From the NCBI GenBank assembly GCA_017521605.1, contig JAFXCD010000003.1, positions 1 through 64,000 on the forward strand: a stretch of 64,000 bases of DNA. Direction: 5' to 3'. Source of the stretch: Lachnospiraceae bacterium. GTDB taxonomy: Bacteria > Bacillota > Clostridia > Lachnospirales > Lachnospiraceae. Each line of letters opens with the position of its first letter. Within the stretch, counting starts at the first letter, position 1. The position numbers and the translations under genes are program-made. The notes beneath the pieces are model-generated. The model was not told the DNA's origin. It was given only the letters and a program-made list of their open reading frames with translations, and searched no databases. Shown here one piece after another: positions 8,364 through 17,030 of the stretch.

Positions 8364-9089
8364 CTATATATTCTTCTTGATATTAAACTCAATAAACAAT
8401 CTGGTAATCTGCACCAGATAATTGCAGATGGTTTTAAAAATCTTCACTGTGGTATTATAATCCTCCTGCCACTCCACGGGATAATCCAGCACCTTCACAC
8501 CTCGCTTCTCCGCTCTTAACAGGAACTCTATCATATAAAACCAGCCGTTATCATCACTGGAAGCTGCTATCAGTTCCTCTGCTATGGACTTACGTACAAA
8601 GGTAAATCCACAGATTGCGTCACTACTCTTCATGCCTAAAAAGACTTTCAACAAAATAAGAAGTCCCCGGGAGGTAATTTTGCGATACCATCTTCTTCCC
8701 TTTGTATCTGACTCTTTTGCAAAGCGGCTACCGTTAATATACTGTATGGATTCATCCTTCCTAAAAATCTCAATAGCCTCACCCAGATGCTTGATATTGG
8801 TGGACAAATCAATATCCATATAGCCAACAATCTCGCAGGTATTCAGCTCCACACCTCTTCGAAATGCCGCACCCACACCTCTGGTCTGTATACGTTCATA
8901 AGTAACCTTGGGGAATTCCTCACAAAGTCTTTCTGCAATCTCCGGTGTTTCATCCTCCGAACCATTATCCACAATGGTGATACAATAATCTTTAAAATCT
9001 ATGCTTTGTAAATATTCCACCGTACTACGGATTCCCTTTTCCAGTCGCAGTCTCTCATTTAATACCGGGAAAATGATATTAATCTTCAT
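8364..9089 (-). CDS. GT2 glycosyltransferase
   Basis: A 241-residue GT-A fold family 2 glycosyltransferase, similar in layout to dolichol/polyprenyl-phosphate sugar synthases. The nucleotide-binding DNGSEDET is at 41-48, the DxD-type metal site is D92-I-D94 in GYMDIDLSTN, and GVGAAFRRGVELN matches the acceptor loop. VEWQEDYNTTVKIFKT near the C-terminus resembles the amphipathic membrane-associating tail of this group. There is no true membrane span. It is 12 bases downstream of the second GT2 gene. It probably loads a sugar onto undecaprenyl phosphate for the GT39 enzyme encoded downstream. Confidence 0.87.
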   Translation of the reverse strand: MKINIIFPVLNERLRLEKGIRSTVEYLQSIDFKDYCITIVDNGSEDETPEIAERLCEEFPKVTYERIQTRGVGAAFRRGVELNTCEIVGYMDIDLSTNIKHLGEAIEIFRKDESIQYINGSRFAKESDTKGRRWYRKITSRGLLILLKVFLGMKSSDAICGFTFVRKSIAEELIAASSDDNGWFYMIEFLLRAEKRGVKVLDYPVEWQEDYNTTVKIFKTICNYLVQITRLFIEFNIKKNI

Positions 9090-9101
9090 CCTAAGTTCTC
9101 C

Positions 9102-10040
9102 CTATTTTGTCAATTTTTCTATGCCGGAAATCACATATCTTTGCTTTTTGAATACCAGATTCAATATCACTGTCAAATACTTCAAAATCAATGTTAGTAT
9201 TAGGAATAATCCAAAAAATCCAAAGGAAACCAGACCAATTGTAGACATCCAGCCCTCCACCGGACGTACTTCGCTAAACAAGGACCACACTACATATAGA
9301 GCCATAACAATCATAACCAACAAAAAGAAGCAACATAATCCAATGGATATTTTTTCCAATACATCCGTAAATATAATAAAAGAATCAAAAGCCAAATCAC
9401 TACGGCTCATTTTCTCCTGAGTACTACGTCCCTTGCCTACTTTACGCTGACTTTCATAGTAAACGGACTCCATAAGCAGGCCACAGTTTACATACATGGC
9501 TTTCCTGTAGGGCACGTAAGAATTCAACTGATTTACCCGGTTAATAGCTCTCCTAGACAGGATACGGAAACGCTCCTGCTGCAGCTTATTGGTTGCTTTA
9601 TTGGCCCAATTGTAAATCGAATAAAAAAGTCTGGAGGAAAGGGATATATTATTCCTAGGCACTGCTGCCACAATATCAAAACCTTCCAGTGCCTTTTCAT
9701 ATATCTTCATAATCAGGGACTCCTCATAATCCATATCAATGCTGTCAAACTCAAAAACATAATCACCTACTGCCAGGTCCCTTCCTGCATTCATAGCGGC
9801 TTCCTGTCCCTGGTAATAGCTCATTTTCACAACACTAACCGAATCGATTTTTTCCGCTTTGCTTACATAATCCTGCAATACTTCACAAGTAGAATCCATG
9901 GATGCATCATCCACGCAGATGATTTCATAGTTCTCAAAGCTTTCCTTCATAACCCCATGCAGGGATTGTATAAAAGGCTGAATTTCTTTTTCTGCATTAT
10001 GCATATATACGACACAAGAGACAAAATTTTTCTGCTTCAT
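9102..10040 (-). CDS. membrane GT2 glycosyltransferase
   Basis: A 312-residue family 2 glycosyltransferase with a cytosolic N-terminal GT-A domain (CVVYMHNAEKEIQPF, CVDDASMDST, FEFDSIDMDYEE) and two C-terminal membrane segments (about 230-255 and 265-290). The architecture resembles GtrB/DPM1-like transferases. The metal site is the unusual DSIDMD rather than a plain DxD. Of two nearby ATGs, 10040 has the better spacing to AAGAAGGA. It lies 16 bases after the FAD enzyme gene in the glycan operon. Substrate unknown. Confidence 0.84.
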   Translation of the reverse strand: MKQKNFVSCVVYMHNAEKEIQPFIQSLHGVMKESFENYEIICVDDASMDSTCEVLQDYVSKAEKIDSVSVVKMSYYQGQEAAMNAGRDLAVGDYVFEFDSIDMDYEESLIMKIYEKALEGFDIVAAVPRNNISLSSRLFYSIYNWANKATNKLQQERFRILSRRAINRVNQLNSYVPYRKAMYVNCGLLMESVYYESQRKVGKGRSTQEKMSRSDLAFDSFIIFTDVLEKISIGLCCFFLLVMIVMALYVVWSLFSEVRPVEGWMSTIGLVSFGFFGLFLILTLILKYLTVILNLVFKKQRYVISGIEKLTK

Positions 10041-10055
10041 ATCCATATCCTTCTT

Positions 10056-11189
10056 TTATATCAAAATTTCATCCAAATCATAAACCGTATTGATTTTGCC
10101 GGAAAGTACACTCACCAACGTAGGCCCCTGTGTGGCCACTTTAATAACCGTTGGTCTGGAATCATCAATTTCAGAAGCCCTTAAAATAGGCTTCATGGAA
10201 AACAGGGATTCCTTGTAGGAAAACAGGTGCTCCTTCTTTATATATTTCCGGGCAAGTGCTTCCATATACTTGTAAGCTGTTTCCGGCTTCTTAGTACAGT
10301 CATTACAATTTCCCAGCAAACCGTTACGGCACTCTCCTGCACCAGCTTTCACACAGGCAAACTCCGGTATTCTGTTATAATCCGTTTCATGTGGCGTAAA
10401 GGTAACCGAAGTCAAAGAATGAAGTCCTGTTTTTCCAAAGGGCATCAGGGAAAAGAAGGGACCATCCATAATGGTAAGCCCTACATCCTTTAAGGATTCT
10501 CCTACTTCACAAAGTATAATCTCACACAACTCATATTTCAGTGCAAAGGGCTCCGGATTCAATCCCTTTACTTTGTCCAGTACATTGTTCACTGCCGCAT
10601 ATGTGGCATTCAAAACAAAAGGTGCCACATATTCCTTCCCATCACAAAGCACGTGATAATCTGCTCCGTCTGACTCTATTTCTATAAGCTTTGTCTCATA
10701 ATCTATTTGTACACTTGGATACTTGCTTAATTCGTCCAAAAAGTACTGCTTCAACAACATTGCATCATAGGTATATTCACAGGTTTTAAAAACACCGTCA
10801 CACATATCAGGGTTAAAATAGGTATCTGCGGATACCTCACTGCAGGGTATCCCTGCATCCTTACAAAACTTCTTAAACTCAGCAGCATCTGTCCAGGAAA
10901 ACTTGGCTGATGTTGCATAAATCTGGTCAAATTTATGGTGTATGCAGAATCCATAATCCGATACAAATCTATGAAAATACCCTGCAGATTTTAAGGCCGT
11001 GGAAAGGGAACGGGGATAATGATACCCCATATGCACTCTGGCTTGATTAATGTAGGTAGCTCGCATAAAAGGCTCCTTGTCCTGCTCCAACACATATACA
11101 CTCTGTCCCAGCTTTGCACAAAAAAGTGCTGCATACAATCCATATAATCCTGCACCTATTATGATTTTGTCAGCTTTTCTCTTTTCCAT
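10056..11189 (-). CDS. FAD-dependent oxidoreductase, DAO-like
   Basis: A 377-residue flavoprotein. The N-terminal Rossmann motif is IIIGAGLYGLYAALFCAKLG, ending in an acidic VLEQ. The middle part has the DAO-type substrate domain, with a second FAD-contact region near APFVLNATYAAVNNVLD. A cysteine-rich insert (CRNGLLGNCNDCTKKP) near 290 is unusual. It is the first gene of the glycan operon, with AGGGGC before the ATG. A role in oxidising or modifying a sugar or amino acid of the surface glycan is inferred from context only. Confidence 0.78.
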   Translation of the reverse strand: MEKRKADKIIIGAGLYGLYAALFCAKLGQSVYVLEQDKEPFMRATYINQARVHMGYHYPRSLSTALKSAGYFHRFVSDYGFCIHHKFDQIYATSAKFSWTDAAEFKKFCKDAGIPCSEVSADTYFNPDMCDGVFKTCEYTYDAMLLKQYFLDELSKYPSVQIDYETKLIEIESDGADYHVLCDGKEYVAPFVLNATYAAVNNVLDKVKGLNPEPFALKYELCEIILCEVGESLKDVGLTIMDGPFFSLMPFGKTGLHSLTSVTFTPHETDYNRIPEFACVKAGAGECRNGLLGNCNDCTKKPETAYKYMEALARKYIKKEHLFSYKESLFSMKPILRASEIDDSRPTVIKVATQGPTLVSVLSGKINTVYDLDEILI

Positions 11190-11257
11190 ACTCTGCCCCT
11201 ACTATATCCTAAGCTTTTATATCTGCCCTACTTTAACTACACTATTGCATAATCATA

Positions 11258-11282
11258 CCACAAAAATGTGGCTAATACCACA
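11258..11282. promoter_or_regulatory. overlapping inverted repeats upstream of glycan operon
   Basis: On the minus strand, TGTGG-TATTAG-CCACA is followed at once by TTTTTGTGG, so CCACA can pair with either TGTGG arm. A TATGAT box (candidate -10) follows directly. The -35 is weak. This is a possible operator and promoter of the glycan operon, in the 134 bases between it and the zinc-ribbon gene. Confidence 0.35.
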
Positions 11283-11322
11283 CAAACATAGATATTTCTA
11301 TTCTCATATACTATGATGCCCC

Positions 11323-11589
11323 TTATATCCACTCATAATCTCCACCGGTAATAGCCAGACTTAAAAGTGTATCCATCATTTCCACTTCTTCATCCTTCAC
11401 TACCTTGATAAGCTTGGCTGCCTCAGGAGCTTCCGGCATCTCCTCATCCGGTCCCAACTCCATATCTACCTCCTCCCCACAATAGGGGCATACAATACAT
11501 GGTCCTATCTGCATATCCAAAAAGCGCATACCACAATCCTCACACTCATAATATCCGCACATCTTTGTTCCATCAGGTACAAAATACAT
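11323..11589 (-). CDS. small zinc-ribbon protein
   Basis: An 88-residue protein. CGYYECEDCGMRF and GPCIVCPYCGEEVDM provide paired CxxC knuckles typical of a treble-clef or rubredoxin-like zinc ribbon. An acidic tail follows (GPDEEMPEAPEAAKL, DEEVEMMD). A longer frame exists, but AGGAGG 6 bases before the ATG at 11589 fixes the start. Function unknown; it may be a protein- or nucleic-acid-binding adaptor. It is the first gene downstream of the c-di-GMP riboswitch region, though two terminators lie between. Confidence 0.75.
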   Translation of the reverse strand: MYFVPDGTKMCGYYECEDCGMRFLDMQIGPCIVCPYCGEEVDMELGPDEEMPEAPEAAKLIKVVKDEEVEMMDTLLSLAITGGDYEWI

Positions 11590-11756
11590 AATCATCCTCC
11601 TCTTATCCGGTATCCCATCTATACTCTGTTGATTTTTAGAATCTGTCATACTCGCAAACACACACGCCATGCGTATTGTCAGCCTCCTGTATATTTTATC
11701 ACATCTCTTTCTTTTTAGCGACCCGAATCTCAAACAGCCTTACGAATTTTGAACAG

Positions 11757-11792
11757 AAAAAAGCACAAGCTCTGTTCTTACATTGCTTGTGC
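11757..11792 (-). terminator. intrinsic terminator
   Basis: GCACAAGC and GCTTGTGC form a perfect 8-bp stem around a 14-base loop, followed on the minus strand by TTTTTT. It is the second strong terminator of the riboswitch transcript and lies about 170 bases before the zinc-ribbon start. Confidence 0.8.
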
Positions 11793-11919
11793 CTGGAATT
11801 ACAATAACTATTGGTTTTGTTATCATAATCTCCGAAAAGTTGTGAAAAGTAAAATTATAAGTTTCGGTTAAATAATCTGTTCCATTCTATTTATTTCTCA
11901 AGGTGGTGGGACACCTTGT

Positions 11920-11955
11920 AAATAAAAAGGCTACTAAGGAAATACCTTAATAGCC
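11920..11955 (-). terminator. expression-platform terminator of the riboswitch
   Basis: GGCTATTAAGG and CCTTAGTAGCC form an 11-bp stem with one G-U pair and a loop of about 5 bases, followed by TTTTTATTT. It starts about 25 bases after the aptamer, the usual place for a transcription-control hairpin. A perfect 7-bp hairpin (CAAGGTG/CACCTTG, 11899-11918) follows immediately. Confidence 0.82.
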
Positions 11956-11974
11956 TGACATAACAACGTCATAT

Positions 11975-12050
11975 ACGTGAATGCAACTGGCTACCATTTT
12001 ACAGGCCCTATAGCTTTGCGTCACAAGCTTTCGCTTGCTTTGCCAAATAT
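11975..12050 (-). ncRNA. c-di-GMP-I (GEMM-I) riboswitch
   Basis: On the minus strand the core reads GGCAAAGC, a hairpin closed by a GAAA tetraloop (CAAGCGAAAGCTTG), GACGCAAAGC, then AGGGCCT and GGTAGCCAGTTGC. These are the hallmark elements of the GEMM-I class: the GAAA tetraloop and its receptor, the ACGCAAAGC junction and the GGTAGC 3' arm. A strong promoter lies just upstream and a terminator just downstream. It probably acts at transcription; whether the ligand turns it on or off cannot be read from sequence. Confidence 0.93.
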
Positions 12051-12063
12051 TTAACTTAAGATT

Positions 12064-12092
12064 ATTATAATAGAAAAGTGCTGTTTTGTAAA
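12064..12092 (-). promoter_or_regulatory. promoter of the riboswitch transcript
   Basis: TTTACA (12087-12092) and TATAAT (12064-12069) are separated by 17 bases on the minus strand. Transcription would begin near 12057, a few bases before the aptamer. The promoter lies in the gap after the helicase stop codon, so the riboswitch RNA is a separate transcript. Confidence 0.82.
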
Positions 12093-12136
12093 GAAGGGAT
12101 TTGCTATTTTGTGAATTTTCTTATGGTTTTCTCCCC

Positions 12137-15100
12137 CTAATGCCTCACTTTGAAATAACTCATCAATATCTCTTTAATATGGTTATATCGACGCGCGTAA
12201 GAATTTTCCACGCGAATAATCTGCAGATTATGTTCTGCACAAATCTGATTTTTCTTACGATCTCTATTCTTCACTACTTCGTCTGTAAAGTGCTCTTTTC
12301 CATCCAATTCAATGGCCAAAACAGGTAACTCCTGCTTCCCCCTCACCTCATATACAACAAAGTCAAATCGACCGGAATAAAACAGGTCGTTATAGCTGAC
12401 ATTATTCTGAAACACCTGTGCAATAGCCACCTCTTTATGTATTACATATTTACTTTCAGATAGCCAGATATTACTCAAGGCATGTAACAGATTCTCTAAA
12501 AATGCCTCTTCTGTCTCCGTACTAAAAGGCTTCACTCCAAGTGCTCTTGAATGTGCTTTCTTGGGTGTCACATTAGAAGCACCATTTTGACGTACGTATT
12601 GTACTAATTCATACAAATCATCTTCCTCGTTTTTTTGATGTAAACGATTCAGATTGTTAGAATCTACCAATACAATTAATTTATCTCTTGCCCTGGAAGT
12701 TGCAACATTGATTAACTCTTTGTTATTTTTCAGCCAACCGTAAGTTCCTGCCTGCGTTTGATTTGTAAGTGCAGTAGAGAACAAAACTACATCCTTTTCA
12801 TCCCCTTGAAAAGCATGCACTGTTCCACATACCACATTAGCCAGTTTCTCTCGCTTTACTTCCTCTTCTATCATCTTTCTTTGATTTACAAAAGGTGTAA
12901 TAACTCCTATGCTCTTATCCTTATTCATAATCGCATAATCGATTATAGCCTCTACCTCTGCCGGTGCGGTGTTTTTTTCATTCACATGCTCATTCTTCAC
13001 ATCCATATAAACTAGCGGTTGTGCTTCTTTACTAGCCGAACAAATCTTGAGCTTTGAATTATAATATTTTAGGTTGTTAAATTCTATTATCTTATCATTA
13101 CATCGATAATGATTATGTAACAAAACCTCATCACTGACAGAATCGCATGCTAAATAAGTCTTATATATAGAGTTCTTTTTATAATCGTACTCCTCCACTA
13201 CTTTATACTTCTGACGTAGTTTTTCATTTACCATGTCATCCATCAAAATAACTGGACTCAATTGTTGCGGGTCCCCTACCAGCATTAGATTCTCACCTCG
13301 TATAATAGGAACCAATGAAACTGCTGTATTGCATTGGCTGGCTTCATCCATAATTACCATGTCAAACATAGGCTTGGGTTCTCCCAATTTATGGGCAGAA
13401 ATACAAGTTGTGATAATGACAGGGAATATCTTTTGCAGTTTCTTAATGTTCTCTACCTTACTTAAATACTTAGAGAAGTTTTCTACCTGCTTCTCCTTAT
13501 CTTCCTCTTCATCAAAAAGGATATTATATAATTCCTCATACTGTGAATTACCCAGCTTCTTTATGTATTTTGCTGAGGTATAATATAAATACTCCCGAAG
13601 CTTTTCATAGTCTGAATCTACCAATGCCATTGCCTGTTCATCGGTGATTTCACCGGCAGCAGATATTCTTCTTTCTACCTGTGTCATCTGTCGCCCTTCC
13701 AAATCTATCTGGAAAGGCAGCATCTGTGCTGATAATGAATGCTTCTTTTGATGGTCCATCACTTGATTCAAAGCATCCCTTCTGTCTTTTAAATCTAATA
13801 TTTCCTCATATGTTTTCAACAAATTGGAAAGTTTCTTGGCACGTTCTATTCTATCGTCTTTTCTCTTATCCAATGTACCTTCAAAAACTTGTATGATTTG
13901 AGCTCTTTTATATAAATCTTTAATATATTCGATGGCTTCCTGCACTTTCTCCATATTACCTAACCGTAATACGGGAAAAGGTATGGTTTTTCCTTTATGA
14001 GTCATACTCATCAGTTTCTCAAACACACCATTAATAGGATGATTATTGTAAGAAGTAAACAAAACAGTGCGCTCATTAAAAAAGGCTGTAATAATGGTAT
14101 TAATAATCGTATTAGTTTTCCCTGTTCCAGGAGGTCCCTGTATATATGCCAGTGGATACTTCATGCCATTATTTATTGCCAACAATTGATCCAAATTTAT
14201 ATTTTCATTAAGCAATACCATCGGATATTCTTTTGTTCTTCTGGGTCTGGCTAATAAATCCCCAAAAAATGCCTTAATAGGAATGGTAACCGTATCCTCT
14301 TGATACATTTTGATAATAGCTTCGTACTCTTTATGCAAATCCAGAGCCACATCCATTCCCATTCCAATTATATATGGCATGTCATCTACAGAAATCACTC
14401 GACCGGAATGTTTCGTAATACAATCCTTTATCTTCTCTTGATTCTTTTCAAAATCCTTTAACAATTCATATTCATCTGCATCCAAATATTTGCGGATGCT
14501 TTCTTTTACTTCATCCACCATATATTCTGTACAAATAATAATATCATCGTCCGGTCGTAACACCTTTCTCTTAACATCTAACTGTAGTTTTCTGTATGCT
14601 AATACATATAATCCCTTCTTTGTATGAATGCTTAATACATTCATACCTAACTGTTGTATTTTTAGCGAACCTTCTTTTTTCTTTTTTTCTTCTGTCTTAA
14701 ATTGAAAGTTTTTTACAACCTCTTGAAATTGCTCATTATTTAATGGATATTCTTGTCCGTCAAAACTGTCTCTGTCTAATTTTTTAACTAATGCAAACTC
14801 TGAATAATACGGTGTAGTATCCAATCGATTACACATCTCCAAATAGTTCAGTATCTTCAGGTTTGCCGTATTTTCAAAAAGAGCTTTATATTTGTGAGGA
14901 TTCAAATATATATCATCCACCAGTCGCTTATTAATTTCACAATAAGTCCCATCTACCACCTCTGAAGAAATAATCTGGTCAATTGACAATACATACTTGT
15001 CAGCTAATCTGTAGTTACCCAAATGTAACCCTGATACAATCAGTTTGCGATGCACGACATCTAAGTCCTGGATTCCCACCCAGAACTTAGTCACCTTTTC

Positions 15101-15178
15101 TTCCAGATTCCTGTATTCAATTTTTAACCATTTTCCCTCATGAATGGCTTTAAAAATGTCACGATTTATCTTTTGCAT
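12137..15178 (-). CDS. WYL-like/SF1 helicase/PD-(D/E)XK nuclease fusion
   Basis: A 1013-residue cytosolic protein. Residues ~1-90 (AIHEGKWLKIEYRNLEEK, then RLADKYVLSIDQI) resemble a WYL ligand-sensing domain. A SF1 UPF1/DNA2-like helicase follows: Walker A GPPGTGKT 348-355, motif II DEAS 611-614, motif III GDPQQLSP 636-643, VHAFQGDEKDVV near 788, and motif VI VATSRARDKL 825-834. The C-terminus (~900-1013) carries a Vsr/DUF2726-like nuclease core, RFDFVVYE with D939, then AIELDGKEH with E957, D959 and H963. This architecture is typical of phage-defence or DNA-processing proteins. It is encoded alone with its own promoter. Confidence 0.88.
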   Translation of the reverse strand: MQKINRDIFKAIHEGKWLKIEYRNLEEKVTKFWVGIQDLDVVHRKLIVSGLHLGNYRLADKYVLSIDQIISSEVVDGTYCEINKRLVDDIYLNPHKYKALFENTANLKILNYLEMCNRLDTTPYYSEFALVKKLDRDSFDGQEYPLNNEQFQEVVKNFQFKTEEKKKKEGSLKIQQLGMNVLSIHTKKGLYVLAYRKLQLDVKRKVLRPDDDIIICTEYMVDEVKESIRKYLDADEYELLKDFEKNQEKIKDCITKHSGRVISVDDMPYIIGMGMDVALDLHKEYEAIIKMYQEDTVTIPIKAFFGDLLARPRRTKEYPMVLLNENINLDQLLAINNGMKYPLAYIQGPPGTGKTNTIINTIITAFFNERTVLFTSYNNHPINGVFEKLMSMTHKGKTIPFPVLRLGNMEKVQEAIEYIKDLYKRAQIIQVFEGTLDKRKDDRIERAKKLSNLLKTYEEILDLKDRRDALNQVMDHQKKHSLSAQMLPFQIDLEGRQMTQVERRISAAGEITDEQAMALVDSDYEKLREYLYYTSAKYIKKLGNSQYEELYNILFDEEEDKEKQVENFSKYLSKVENIKKLQKIFPVIITTCISAHKLGEPKPMFDMVIMDEASQCNTAVSLVPIIRGENLMLVGDPQQLSPVILMDDMVNEKLRQKYKVVEEYDYKKNSIYKTYLACDSVSDEVLLHNHYRCNDKIIEFNNLKYYNSKLKICSASKEAQPLVYMDVKNEHVNEKNTAPAEVEAIIDYAIMNKDKSIGVITPFVNQRKMIEEEVKREKLANVVCGTVHAFQGDEKDVVLFSTALTNQTQAGTYGWLKNNKELINVATSRARDKLIVLVDSNNLNRLHQKNEEDDLYELVQYVRQNGASNVTPKKAHSRALGVKPFSTETEEAFLENLLHALSNIWLSESKYVIHKEVAIAQVFQNNVSYNDLFYSGRFDFVVYEVRGKQELPVLAIELDGKEHFTDEVVKNRDRKKNQICAEHNLQIIRVENSYARRYNHIKEILMSYFKVRH

Positions 15179-15218
15179 GCTTTATCCTACCAGTAAAACA
15201 ATTGGTTCCCACGATTTT

Positions 15219-15247
15219 ATTTTACATATATTGTTTGTTTTCGTAAA
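15219..15247 (-). promoter_or_regulatory. promoter of the helicase-nuclease gene
   Basis: TTTACG (15242-15247) and TAAAAT (15219-15224) are spaced 17 bases apart on the minus strand, about 40 bases before the ATG. The -35 partly enters the gap after the DraG stop. It is a moderate match to consensus. Confidence 0.5.
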
Positions 15248-15265
15248 GCATTATTTATTTTTCCC

Positions 15266-16225
15266 TTATACTTTGTCCATCCTCCCACAAAGCTCCTCAA
15301 TCCATTCTCTTCTCTGTATGACCTCCAGCCACTCTGCGGGTATATTTTCATAACCATAATACAAGGCCCCCAATCCTCCTGCGATGGCTGCAATCGTATC
15401 CGTATCCTCTCCCAAATTTACCACCTTCAAAAGTGCCGCCTTGAAACTCTCCGTAGTAAGCAACCCCCACACTGCTGCCTCCAAACTATCCACTACATAT
15501 CCGGAGCTACCAATCTTATCTTCTTCGGTCATCTTAAATGCATCCATATCAAATAATCTTCCAAAATAAGTCAGCTCTGACAGATTATCAATCTCCCTTT
15601 CATAATATGCTTTTGCCTCATCCACACCCCTTTGCAAACGCTCTTGCAGTTTTCCTTCACACTCAAGTACTGCCTTCACAAGGAAATAATAGATACCGCA
15701 AGCCATCTTGGAACGTAAATGGGCATGAGTCAGTGCTGATACCCTATGTACCATTTCAAGGGCCTTTTCCTTTGAGACAGCACCTCTTTTTTTCTGCTCG
15801 TATCCATAGAGACACACCGGCAGGATACGCATAAGGGAACCGTTACCATTGGATCTTTCCCCAGTCTGCCCGCAGCGCTCTACATCTGTTCCTTTTGCAT
15901 AGCTATAGATAGCCTCCAAACAGGTTCTACCTTGATCATAGGCATATCCAAAGGGGGTATATTCCCCCTTGAACTGCCAATCTGCAAAGCGGCTCATAAT
16001 ATCCTTACAATCTACATCATCCTTTTCCAGGATACTGCATAAAGTGACCATGGCCAGACTTCCGTCATCGGACCAACTGCCCTCCGGCACCAAAAATGCT
16101 CCGTATCCTTCCATACCTGTGAGGGGCTTTGCCTTCATCTCTTCCCTTGTACTAAACTGTACCGGCAGCCCTAATGCATCCCCTACCATCAGTCCCATCA
16201 TTCCTGTTAACCATATATGTTTCAT
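15266..16225 (-). CDS. ADP-ribosylglycohydrolase (DraG family)
   Basis: A 319-residue all-helical ADP-ribosyl hydrolase that removes ADP-ribose from modified proteins or nucleic acids using two Mg ions. The metal ligands are visible: GDALGLPVQF near the N-terminus, WSDDGSLAM (D53-D54) and GEDTDTIAAIAGGLGALYYG near 270. Length is normal for the family. It is 26 bases downstream of the VWA gene on the same strand, and a macrodomain gene lies just beyond. This grouping suggests a local system that writes, reads or erases ADP-ribose, although no transferase is visible here. Confidence 0.93.
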   Translation of the reverse strand: MKHIWLTGMMGLMVGDALGLPVQFSTREEMKAKPLTGMEGYGAFLVPEGSWSDDGSLAMVTLCSILEKDDVDCKDIMSRFADWQFKGEYTPFGYAYDQGRTCLEAIYSYAKGTDVERCGQTGERSNGNGSLMRILPVCLYGYEQKKRGAVSKEKALEMVHRVSALTHAHLRSKMACGIYYFLVKAVLECEGKLQERLQRGVDEAKAYYEREIDNLSELTYFGRLFDMDAFKMTEEDKIGSSGYVVDSLEAAVWGLLTTESFKAALLKVVNLGEDTDTIAAIAGGLGALYYGYENIPAEWLEVIQRREWIEELCGRMDKV

Positions 16226-16251
16226 CCACCCTTCTCCCTTCTTTCAAACCA

Positions 16252-16917
16252 TTATCGGCCTCTACTCTGATAATCTTCTCTAATTTCCTCATCCCAGCCT
16301 TCCAGAGCTTCCTCCAGCACCGCAGCAGACACACAGCACCTAACGCTGCTTACAGCCTTATTTAGGGCTTTATAGTTTACCATGGTGCCTCTACTGTCAC
16401 ATTCGTATTTGACCGCTCTATCAGCCCGTATGCCAACTTTACCGGCCTCTGCCACTGCATCGATATTGGCACCCAGGAACAAAAACTCCCAACCATACTC
16501 CTTTTGCTGACGTTCTACCATTTTTCTGACCTTTTCATAAGAGTACCGATTGCTGGCATTCTCCTGACCATCTGTGGTAATGATAAATAAGGTTTTCTCC
16601 GGTCTATCCTCTTCTCTGGCATATTTATATATATTGCCAATATGGCGGATGGCACCGCCCAATGCATCCAGCAGTGCTGTACAGCCACGCACATAATATT
16701 CCTTATCTGTGATGGGGCTCACCTGCTCCAGCTTCATTCTGTCGTGCAATATCTCCGTCCGGTCATCAAAGAGTACTGTAGAGATATAGGCCTCCCCTTC
16801 TTCCTTCTTTTGCTTTTCTATCAGGGAATTATAGCCTCCGATTGTATCTGCTTCTAATCCTCTCATAGAACCACTTCTGTCCAAAATAAATACGATTTCC
16901 GTTAAACCTTTCTTCAT
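16252..16917 (-). CDS. von Willebrand factor A domain protein
   Basis: A 221-residue single-domain cytosolic VWA protein. The MIDAS metal site is FILDRSGSM (D13, S15, S17), followed by the Thr loop CTALLDALGG and the Asp of FIITTDGQEN. There is no signal peptide. VWA proteins of this size act as scaffolds or metal-dependent adaptors, as TerY does. GAGAGG precedes the ATG. It is tightly linked to the DraG gene downstream but separated from the macrodomain gene upstream by a terminator. The partner protein is unknown. Confidence 0.88.
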   Translation of the reverse strand: MKKGLTEIVFILDRSGSMRGLEADTIGGYNSLIEKQKKEEGEAYISTVLFDDRTEILHDRMKLEQVSPITDKEYYVRGCTALLDALGGAIRHIGNIYKYAREEDRPEKTLFIITTDGQENASNRYSYEKVRKMVERQQKEYGWEFLFLGANIDAVAEAGKVGIRADRAVKYECDSRGTMVNYKALNKAVSSVRCCVSAAVLEEALEGWDEEIREDYQSRGR

Positions 16918-16997
16918 GATTTCCTCTCTTTCTCCGAAGTTGTTTTCTCTTCGGTTAGCCTGTTTTCCTGTTTCTAAGGCAACTATATCACAAAGAG

Positions 16998-17030
16998 AAA
17001 AAAATAAGGTCGCCCTGAAAGCGACCTTAA
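16998..17030 (-). terminator. intrinsic terminator after macrodomain gene
   Basis: AAGGTCGC and GCGACCTT form a perfect 8-bp stem followed by ATTTTTTT on the minus strand. The stop codon of the macrodomain gene is inside the stem, so VWA-DraG is a unit separate from, or only partly read through from, the macrodomain gene. Confidence 0.82.
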
